64,000 bases of DNA from Gemmatimonadota bacterium (GTDB lineage: Bacteria > Gemmatimonadota > Gemmatimonadetes > Gemmatimonadales > GWC2-71-9): assembly GCA_016713785.1 (NCBI GenBank), contig JADJOM010000002.1:372001-436000 (forward strand), written 5' to 3'. The notes under the pieces are model-generated. The model had not been told where the DNA came from. It worked only from the letters and a program-made list of their open reading frames with translations, and made no database searches. Positions 1 through 6,249 of the stretch are shown here, one piece after another (within the stretch, counting starts at the first letter, position 1; every line of letters begins with the position of its first letter). Both the position numbers and the translations under genes were made by a program.

Positions 1-255
1 ACGCGCCGGTGGTGGTGGAGGTGTAGGGGGGACGACACCGCCGCACCCGCGCGAGCGGGCGTACCGAGTTCTGGCGGGTGTTCACGGCTTGAGACGGTTG
101 CTTGCCCTCGCTTGCCCGACCTGATCCGCTCCAACCCCCACCTGACAGCCGTTTGACCCCGACGTGACCGCTTCGGCCCAGCATGGACCGGAGGCAGGGC
201 GGCCGCCCTTCACGGCCCGCCCGATGCCGCCTCCACTCCCGCTCCGAGGGACCCC

Positions 256-1453
256 ATGCCGCGACGACTCGTCTGGCCCACCGCCGCCCTGCTCCTGGGC
301 GCGCTGCTCCACGCCACCCCCGCCACCGCCCAGACCATGCGAGCCCGCGCCGATCCAGGTCACCGTGCCCCAGGACGCCACGCTCGACCTGCCGGCGATC
401 GACCCGGGCAGCGGTCCGTTCAAGATCCAGGTGTTCGGGAACCCCGACAACAAGGACGAGGGTCCCGATCCGAACGCGGTGCTGGCCGCCTTCCAGGAGG
501 CCGCCCGCTTTGCGCGCGACAGCGCCGGCGTGCTCGCCGGCGAACTCGGTCTCTACGTCCAGGCGCGGGTGGAGCTCGAGGCGGCGGCGGAGGCTGGGGT
601 GCAGCGCGCCAGGGTGGCGAAGGTGGCCGCGGTGGCGCTCAACCAGAAGGCGCGCGACGCGCTGCTGGAACAGGTGAAGGACGCGACCATCGTGCCCCAG
701 ATCGAGGCGGAGGCGGCGGCCATTCAGCGTTCGCTCGCGGGGATCGCCGGCCGGCCGGTGGTGGCGCTCTACGCCGACGGCACGGTGCGCGACGCGGTGG
801 GCGGCTCCGGCGGCAAGGACAACACCACCGGCACCGGGTCGGTGGGGCTCGCGGTGTCGTTCCCGTCGGGCTGGCAGCTCAACACCTCGGTGGCCGTGGC
901 CTCCACGGTCGACTCGGTGAAGGACGGCTTCGGGGCCAGCGTGCTGCTGCCCGGCTCCGGCAAGGGCAAGCTCTCGACCTTCATCTTCGAGGTGTTCGCC
1001 CCGCCGATGCCGAAGCTCTGGCACGTCGGCGTGCACGGCTACCTGAGCGGCGGCAACTCGACCTGGGTGACCGATACCGCCCACGCCCGCAACGCCGCGG
1101 TGATGGGGGTCGGGCTCGGCGTCTACCGCGACTTCCTGTGCACCTGCCGGCTGCTCGACACCGACGTGGCCATCACCATGACGGCGGGGGTGGCGCTGCG
1201 GACGCTGCAGGGGAACGTGGCCCAGTCGCCCACGGTGCTGCAGGCCGCGCTGCATGGCAGCAAGGACCGCTCGTTCGCGGGGGCGGAGTTCGGCCTGGCG
1301 CTCACCATCGGGAGCGTGCGCGCGGGGGTGCAGTACTACCAGATGGGGAAGGCGGATGACGACATCAGCGTCGCGTCGCTCACCGGCGGGCAGCTGGTGG
1401 TGGGGATCAGCGTGGCGGGAGCGATCGTGTCGGGGCCGCTGAGCCCGAAGTAG
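256..1453 (+). pseudogene. Secreted hypothetical protein, apparent +1 frameshift after the signal peptide
   Basis: An export signal is encoded in one frame from the ATG at 256 (MPRRLVWP, then a hydrophobic core and ATPATAQ at about residue 26). The rest of a convincing protein lies in the next frame from about 340 to the TAG ending at 1453 (CEPAPIQVTV onward, about 370 residues). The first frame turns into Arg/Gly/Pro-rich noise after the signal, and the second is Pro-rich noise before it, so the intact gene would need one base fewer near 336-345. The body has an Ala-rich helical stretch, then a glycine- and aromatic-rich half (residues such as VGLAVSFPSGWQLN, VGVHGYLSGG) that looks like a porin-type barrel. 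No family recognised. Either a real frameshift or a one-base assembly error. Confidence 0.65.
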
Positions 1454-1539
1454 GGGGCGTCGGGGGTGGTCCGGTCTGGGGCGGTGACAGGATTGCCCCA
1501 CCGCCCCACCTGCATTGCGCCGCTCCGGGTCGCGGAGGA

Positions 1540-1574
1540 TTGCCTGCTCGGCGCCGCCGAGCGTATCGTAGACT
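1540..1574 (+). promoter_or_regulatory. Candidate promoter of the coiled-coil gene
   Basis: TTGCCT at 1540-1545 is followed after 18 bases by TATCGT (1564-1569), which overlaps TAGACT (1569-1574). The start codon is 31 bases further on. The TAGACTGG string recurs as the -10 of the fasciclin gene promoter near 58595. Spacing to TAGACT itself would be too long (23), so the exact -10 is uncertain. Confidence 0.35.
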
Positions 1575-1604
1575 GGGCACCATCCCGAACCTGGTGAGGT
1601 GCCC

Positions 1605-2075
1605 ATGCCCGTGACCGCGCGCCTGTCGAAGCGCTTCTACGATACCTTCGGCGACGAGATCGCGAACGATCTCGTGGAGTGGTTCAACCAGGTGGATGCC
1701 ACCTACCGGCAGGAGCTGCGGGAACAGAACGACGTCAACTGGGGCCGCGTCGAGGCGCGCATCAGCGCCTCCGAGGCCCGGGTGCTGGCACAGGTGCGGC
1801 AGGAGTTCGGCGGGCTGCAGCAGGAGTTCGGCACCCTCCGCCAGCAGGTCGATCACCTGGACGCCAGGTTCTCCCAGGAGGTCACCCGGCTGCGGGCCGA
1901 CTCCCAGCACGACCTCACGCTGCTGCGCACCGCACTGCAGCAGGAGATGACCGGCCTCCGCTCCGACCTGGACGTGGGGATGCAACGGCTCCGGGCCGAC
2001 CTCTTCAAGTGGCTGTTCCTGTTCTGGACCGGCACGGCACTCACGGTGATCGGCTGGAGCCTCCGCCCGCGGTGA
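1605..2075 (+). CDS. Coiled-coil protein with C-terminal membrane anchor (LA_3696/CCDC90-like)
   Basis: A 156-residue protein. Its N-terminus (LSKRFYDTFGDEIANDLVEWFNQVDATYRQ) matches the pattern I know from small bacterial LA_3696-type proteins. Residues about 45-130 form a long heptad-rich coiled coil (repeated QQEFG, LRADSQ, LRSDL), followed by a single C-terminal membrane segment (WLFLFWTGTALTVIGWSL) and a short basic tail, so it is probably tail-anchored with the coiled coil in the cytoplasm. A GTG at 1599 is possible, but GAGGT at 1596-1600 is well placed for the ATG at 1605. No enzymatic motif is visible. The REP-like repeat begins five bases after its stop. Function unknown. Confidence 0.8.
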   Translation: MPVTARLSKRFYDTFGDEIANDLVEWFNQVDATYRQELREQNDVNWGRVEARISASEARVLAQVRQEFGGLQQEFGTLRQQVDHLDARFSQEVTRLRADSQHDLTLLRTALQQEMTGLRSDLDVGMQRLRADLFKWLFLFWTGTALTVIGWSLRPR

Positions 2076-2079
2076 GTGT

Positions 2080-2216
2080 GCGAGCACGCGAGTACACTCG
2101 CGGCTCGGCGGCAGGCGCTGAAGCGCCTGGGCTCTTTCGGCCCGGGGCTGGCAGGGACCCCGTGGTCCCTCGCTTCAGCGATGGAGGCCGAGCCGCGGCT
2201 TTAGCCGCGGGCTCGT
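2080..2216. repeat. REP-like multi-hairpin repeat, copy left of the RAYT gene
   Basis: A diverged copy of the ~139-bp unit. It contains CGCGAGTACACTCGCG-type, CAGGCGCTGAAGCGCCTG, a short CGCTTCAGCG hairpin and CCGCGGCTTTAGCCGCGG. Loops are TGAA/TTCA/TTTA-like rather than the TAAA of the right-hand copies. A further decayed fragment (CCGTAGCCGCGGGATCG) continues to about 2245. It ends 50 bases before the stop codon of the transposase gene. Confidence 0.85.
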
Positions 2217-2265
2217 GGGGCGCGTCGCCCGTAGCCGCGGGATCGTGGCGGCGGGGGCGGCGGCT

Positions 2266-2748
2266 TCATTCGCTGGCGGGGGGCCAGGCCTCTTCTCGCC
2301 AGCGGCTCTCCAGCATCGGCGGCGGCGGCTCCCACCCCGCGATGGCGAGCTCTGCGTGATGGCGCGACTGTCCCGCGACATAATGAGCCACGGCGGGAAG
2401 GGCTCGTGCGCTCACGGACTCGATGTTGTACCCCCTGGCCCAGCGCAGGTAGCCGGCGTGCCCCTCAAGCAGGGCCAGCCGAGCGCTGCCGCCCTTCATC
2501 CGCTGGATCATGCGGGGGATGTCGGTCTGGGGGTGCAGCCGCAGCAGCACATGGAGGTGGGTCGCGACGATTCCGACCGCCAGCATCCTGGCCCGGTCCC
2601 TCGCGGCCATCGCCGGGAGATAGCGCGCCAGGAACTCCGCGACCCCTGCCGTGAGGATTGGCGCCCGGTCGAGCGTGGTCCAGACGACGTGGGCGAAGAG
2701 CCGGTGGCGCATCCGGAAGCATGGGGCTGGGGCATCCCGGTGCAGCAT
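2266..2748 (-). CDS. REP-associated tyrosine transposase (RAYT; IS200-like Y1 family)
   Basis: A 160-residue Y1 (HUH) transposase. The HUH metal-binding motif is H64-L-H66 in THLHVLL; the preceding strand MLAVGIVA and the following KGGSA are typical. The catalytic tyrosine is probably Y123 in HYVAGQSRHH. The element LRWARGYNIESVS also matches the IS200/RAYT pattern. Members cut and join single-stranded DNA at hairpins, and RAYTs are linked to REP hairpins in many genomes. Here the gene lies between copies of a multi-hairpin repeat at 2080-2216 and 2805-3372, and no IS ends are visible, so RAYT is a better name than an insertion sequence. The ATG at 2712 (MRHRLFAHVVW) is an equally plausible start. 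It appears complete. Confidence 0.85.
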   Translation of the reverse strand: MLHRDAPAPCFRMRHRLFAHVVWTTLDRAPILTAGVAEFLARYLPAMAARDRARMLAVGIVATHLHVLLRLHPQTDIPRMIQRMKGGSARLALLEGHAGYLRWARGYNIESVSARALPAVAHYVAGQSRHHAELAIAGWEPPPPMLESRWREEAWPPASE

Positions 2749-2804
2749 CAGAATGCCGCGTGGAGGACCGGACCGACGCGTGATCAGTGGGCGGCTGGCG
2801 CGGC

Positions 2805-3372
2805 GCGCTCGCGAGTACTCTCGCGGGTCCAGCGCTACGAGCGCGCGAGTAAACTCGCGGCTCGGCGGCAGGCGCTAAAGCGCCTGGGGTCTTTCGGCCC
2901 GGGGCTGGCAGGGGCCCCGTGGTGCCTCGCTTCAGCGATGGAGGCCGAGCCGCGGCTTTAGCCGCGGGCTCGGGCCGCGAGCTCGCGAGTACTCTCGCGG
3001 GTCCAGCGCTACGAGCTCGCGAGTAAACTCGCGGCTCGGCGGCAGGCGCTAAAGCGCCTGGGGTCTGTCGGCCCGGGGTGGGCAGGGGCCCCGTGGTGCC
3101 TCGCTTTAGCGATGGAGGCCGAGCCGCGGCTTTAGCCGCGGGCTCGGGCCGCGAGCTCGCGAGTAAACTCGCGGCTCGGCGGCAGGCGCTAAAGCGCCTG
3201 GGGTCTGTCGGCCCGGGGTGGGCAGGGCCCCGTGGTGCCTCGCTTCAGCGATGGATGCCGAGCCGCGGCTTTAGCCGCGGGCTCGGGCCGCGAGCTCGCG
3301 AGTAAACTCGCGGCTCGGCGGCAGGCGCTAAAGCGCCTGGGGTCTTTCGGCCCGGGGCGGGCAGGGGCCCCG
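2805..3372. repeat. REP-like tandem array, three full units plus a truncated one, right of the RAYT gene
   Basis: Each unit carries, in order: CGCGAG-TAAA-CTCGCG; CAGGCGC-TAAA-GCGCCTG; a short TCGC-TT(T/C)A-GCGA hairpin; and CCGCGGC-TTTA-GCCGCGG. The first two loops are TAAA and the last two TTTA or TTCA, so the unit is roughly an inverted repeat of itself. First hairpins start at about 2845, 3018, 3158 and 3297, giving a period of 139-140 bp for the last three. An extra hairpin CGCGAG-TACT-CTCGCG occurs at about 2811 and 2986. The last unit stops after its second hairpin at 3372. The DNA from 3373 to 3620 shows no gene. Confidence 0.9.
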
Positions 3373-3620
3373 ATGACGCGCGCCGTCGCGGCGCTGCAAC
3401 GCAACGTGGTCGGGGTGGAGTTGGGGGGCGTGGAGCGGGAGTAGGGCGGGAAACCGGGGCGTTGGTTGATTCCGGGTTGAGGGCGCTGGCACACGTTGGC
3501 GCGTGCATGATCCGCGGCGACGGCCGGCGTCGGGAGCCAGGGCGGTGCCGAGGTCATGCGAGCATCGGGAGGGATGCCCCCTCCCGACCCCCACTCGCAC
3601 CCGACCGGAGGCCCCCCACC

Positions 3621-4784
3621 ATGTCGCCCCGCACCAGCGTTCCGCTGCTTCTCCTGCTCGGCATCCTTGGCTGTTCCACTCCGCAGGGCGAATCGGCCTC
3701 CGGCCGCGTCGCACCCCTGGGGCAGCAACGCGAGGCTGTCGGGCGCGCGCTGGCCCTGGCGCTCGCCGATTCCGGCCTGCGCGGGCTGGTGCACGACGCG
3801 ATGCGCGCCTCCCCCCTGGTAGATCACCGGCTGCCCTTCGAGACATGGCTGGCCACCCCGGAGGGCGCACCGGTGGCGGGCGCGATGGCGCGGCAGTCGG
3901 GCCTGGGCGTGGACTCGATCATGCGGCTGGTCCACGGGCTGGCGCCGCTTGACCTCTACTTCCCCAGCCGGCGCGACCGCGCGACCTGGACCGCGGGCGC
4001 GATACCGCTTCTGATCGTGGAGCCTGGCACGATCCCCACGTCCATCCGCGGATTCGATGTGCACGGAACGCCCTTCGTCCGCCCCCGAGGACCCGAACCC
4101 TTTCCCGGGCCGGCGCTCATGCTCCAGGCGTCGGAGGGGAGGGACCGGCGCACGGGACCCCGCCTCGCCGGCGGCGCCATGATCCAGAACCCGCGGGAAG
4201 AAGGGGTCGGCGGGACGCTCACTATCCAGCGTCCGGGGCAGCCAGCCTGGCGGGCGCAGCTCGCCGATCTCGGTCCCGCCGGGGCCTTCATGCAGCTCTG
4301 CCCGCCGGGTCTCGAGGATGACTGCGCCGGCGGCGGAGGGGGCGGGAGCATCGTGGGCGGTGAAGGGGTGACCTCGCTCAACGGCCTGAGCGTGAACGGG
4401 GTGGATGACAACGGCATCCCGCTCGAGTCGAATGAGTTCGAGTTCCGGGCCACGGCCTACATCGGCCTCCAGGTCATCGGGCAGGCGACCCTGCGCCTGA
4501 CCGGCGTGGACCCGGACTATCACGCCACCAACCTGCGGCTTCCGCTCCTCTCCCATGCGCCGGACAACTATGCTTACCTGGAGGTCGACGTGGTCGAGAC
4601 GGATGGGTGGCCCAACGCCGACGACCACTTCGACTACATCCAGTACCAACCGAACCGGGTGTTCGCCAGGATCCCGCTGCACCAATACGACCAGGGGCGG
4701 TGGTGGCCGCTCAAGGAACAGCCACGCATCGGCGTGTTCGACCCCGAAAAGGTTCTCCCCCAATTCACCTGGGTGAATCAGTGA
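3621..4784 (+). CDS. Hypothetical lipoprotein, 387 residues
   Basis: The start is set by the ATG at 3621 with GGAG at 3607-3610 and a lipoprotein signal (LLLLLGILGC, Cys20). An open frame extends further upstream but lacks a signal. The mature protein has an N-terminal helical part (QQREAVGRALALALADSGLR), a mid region with RPRGPEPFPG, a glycine cluster next to CPPGLEDDCAGGGG, and a C-terminal part rich in aromatic and acidic residues (LEVDVVETDGWPNADDHFDY). The two cysteines in CPPGLEDDC could form a disulphide. I recognise no family. Its stop overlaps the GTG of the next gene by four bases (GTGA), so the two are probably translated together at the cell envelope. Confidence 0.75.
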   Translation: MSPRTSVPLLLLLGILGCSTPQGESASGRVAPLGQQREAVGRALALALADSGLRGLVHDAMRASPLVDHRLPFETWLATPEGAPVAGAMARQSGLGVDSIMRLVHGLAPLDLYFPSRRDRATWTAGAIPLLIVEPGTIPTSIRGFDVHGTPFVRPRGPEPFPGPALMLQASEGRDRRTGPRLAGGAMIQNPREEGVGGTLTIQRPGQPAWRAQLADLGPAGAFMQLCPPGLEDDCAGGGGGGSIVGGEGVTSLNGLSVNGVDDNGIPLESNEFEFRATAYIGLQVIGQATLRLTGVDPDYHATNLRLPLLSHAPDNYAYLEVDVVETDGWPNADDHFDYIQYQPNRVFARIPLHQYDQGRWWPLKEQPRIGVFDPEKVLPQFTWVNQ

Positions 4785-5452
4785 GCCGTCAGCCCTCAGC
4801 GGGCCGCCCCGCCCCGCCCCCCTGCATCGCCACCCTGCTGGCGCTGCTCTCCACCCTGTCCGCGCCGGTGGTGGCCCAGGTGACAGCCCCCCCCGCCCCA
4901 TGGTCCGCGCATGTCACCGCCGGCTACGGGCGCTCCCTCCGCGGCGAAGCGCTCGGCGGCGGGCTCTCCCTCGGCGCCGGGATCTTCCGGGGTCGCGGCG
5001 CCACGCGGCTCGGACTCGAGGTCTCCTTCGCCCAGCTCGGCCACGAGGCCCGCACCACGCATGGCTTCGATCCGCTCCCGGTCTTCACCCCGACGATCAT
5101 CTCCACCACCGCCCGGGAACGAATGCTCGGCATCGGGCTCGCGGTCGAGGCCGGCCCGCGCGCCGGCAGGATCCGCCCGGCACTCCTGCTGAGCGCCGGC
5201 CGCTACGGGCTCTGGCAGGAGAGCCGGCGAACCGTCCGGGACAGCGCCACCAGTCAGGTCCTGGACCGTTCGGCCGACCGCGGCTGGGCATGGGGATGGG
5301 GCGTCTCGGTCGGCGTGGCGCTGACGCTACCCCCGGCAGGCCCCTTCGGCTCACCCCGCGTCGAGGCACGACTCCACGGCCTCGCCGCCAAACGGGCCGA
5401 CGCCTGGACGACGCTGCCGGTGGTGAGTCTCGGCGTCGGCGTGGGGTGGTAG
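4781..5452 (+). CDS. Secreted beta-barrel-like outer-membrane protein
   Basis: A 223-residue protein starting at the GTG inside the GTGA overlap with the previous gene. A signal peptide runs to about APVVAQ (residue 34). The rest has alternating hydrophobic strands with glycine and aromatic girdle residues (SAHVTAGYGRSL, LGGGLSLGAGIF, TRLGLEVSFAQLG, GWAWGWGVSVGVAL) and ends VVSLGVGVGW, whose C-terminal aromatic is typical of Gram-negative barrel proteins. This fits a small eight-stranded barrel; no named family recognised. It pairs with the upstream lipoprotein. The stop TAG is followed immediately by GGCGGGGAAGG and the GGGAAGC tandem repeat. Confidence 0.7.
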   Translation: MSRQPSAGRPAPPPCIATLLALLSTLSAPVVAQVTAPPAPWSAHVTAGYGRSLRGEALGGGLSLGAGIFRGRGATRLGLEVSFAQLGHEARTTHGFDPLPVFTPTIISTTARERMLGIGLAVEAGPRAGRIRPALLLSAGRYGLWQESRRTVRDSATSQVLDRSADRGWAWGWGVSVGVALTLPPAGPFGSPRVEARLHGLAAKRADAWTTLPVVSLGVGVGW

Positions 5453-5580
5453 GGCGGGGAAGGGGAAAGGGGGAAGCGGGAAGCGGGAAGCGGGAAGCGG
5501 GAAGCGGGAAGCGGGAAGCGGGAAGAGGGAAGAGGGAAGAGGGAAAAGGGAAGCGGGAAGAGGGAAGGCGAGGGGAGTCC
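5453..5580. repeat. (GGGAAGC)n tandem repeat after a stop codon
   Basis: GGGAAGC is repeated about six times in a row from about 5470, followed by the variants GGGAAGA and GGGAAAA. Four G3 tracts separated by 4-base AAGC loops make a canonical G-quadruplex motif on the plus strand. The heptamer contains no stop codon on either strand. DNA from 5581 to 5696 holds a decayed REP-like fragment (GCCGGGCTTTAGC at about 5652) and a run of nine or more G near 5681, but no gene. Confidence 0.9.
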
Positions 5581-5696
5581 GGCGCCGCGAGCCGCGAGAG
5601 CGGGTCCAGGCAGCCGGGTCCCCCGTGGGGCAGGCCCGCCTTAGATGGGCCGAGCCGGGCTTTAGCGCGGCCTGCGAGTATGGGGGGGGGGGCGCC

Positions 5697-6135
5697 GCGA
5701 GCTCGCGAGTAAACTCGCGGCTCGGCGGCAGGCGCTAAAGCGCCTGGGGTCTTTCGGCCCGGGGCGGGCAGGGGCTCGTCATGCCTCGCTTCAGCGATGG
5801 AGGCCGAGCCGCGGCTTTAGCCGCGGGCTCGGGCCGCGAGCTCGCGAGTAAACTCGCGGCTCGGCGGCAGGCGCTGAAGCGCCTGGGGTCTGTCGGCCCG
5901 GGGTGGGCAGGGGCTCGTCATGCCTCGCTTCAGCGATGGAGGCCGAGCCGCGGCTTTAGCCGCGGGCTGCGAGCTCGCGAGTACTCTCGCGGGGCCGGCG
6001 TCGCGAGCTCGCGAGTAAACTCGCGGCTCGGCGGCAGGCGCTAAAGCGCCTGGGGTCTTTCGGCCCGGGGTGGGCAAAGGCCCGTCATGCCTCGCTTCAG
6101 CGATGGAGGCCGAGCCGCGGCTTTAGCCGCGGGTG
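5697..6135. repeat. Second REP-like array, three full units, no transposase
   Basis: Same unit as at 2805-3372, with first hairpins at about 5704, 5843 and 6010. The middle unit has TGAA in place of TAAA in its second hairpin. The CGCGAG-TACT-CTCGCG spacer hairpin lies between units two and three, giving a 167-bp spacing. The segment after the second hairpin reads GGGGCTCGTCATGCC in the first two units and AAGGCCCGTCATGCC in the third, rather than the GGGCCCCGTGGTGCC of the first array, so this array has its own lineage. No Y1 gene lies beside it. Confidence 0.9.
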
Positions 6136-6179
6136 CCGGGGCCGGCCAACGTCTGTCAATCCGGCGGCGGTAGCGCACG

Positions 6180-6222
6180 CCTTGCGGACCTGGAGGGATC
6201 CCTCGCTGCGCTCGGGATGACA
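6180..6222. repeat. Candidate dispersed repeat with GGATCCCTCGCTGCGCTC core
   Basis: The stretch GGAGGGATCCCTCGCTGC followed by GCTCGGGATGACAG resembles an intergenic sequence I have often seen in environmental bacterial genomes (reverse complement CCCGAGCGCAGCGAGGG). It occurs once here, between the second REP-like array and the DUF5916 gene, so recurrence cannot be shown from this window. Confidence 0.35.
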
Positions 6223-6249
6223 GCGTGTGGCTTCGAGCCGCCGAACCGC

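Noticed and set aside
1..26. C-terminal end of an upstream plus-strand gene (APVVVEV then TAG)
   Set aside because: Eight codons are too few to call a gene; another gene's tail is possible but not supported.
2217..2265. Further complete repeat unit next to the RAYT stop
   Set aside because: Only fragments resembling GTAGCCGCGG remain; not enough for a unit.
2266..2748. IS200/IS605 insertion sequence with its own ends
   Set aside because: The Y1 gene is not bounded by a single left and right hairpin end of an IS; hairpin units lie around it in several copies, so a RAYT is more fitting.
2805..3372. CRISPR array
   Set aside because: Units are ~139 bp with internal hairpins and no unique spacers of regular length; no cas genes. 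REP-like structure explains it.
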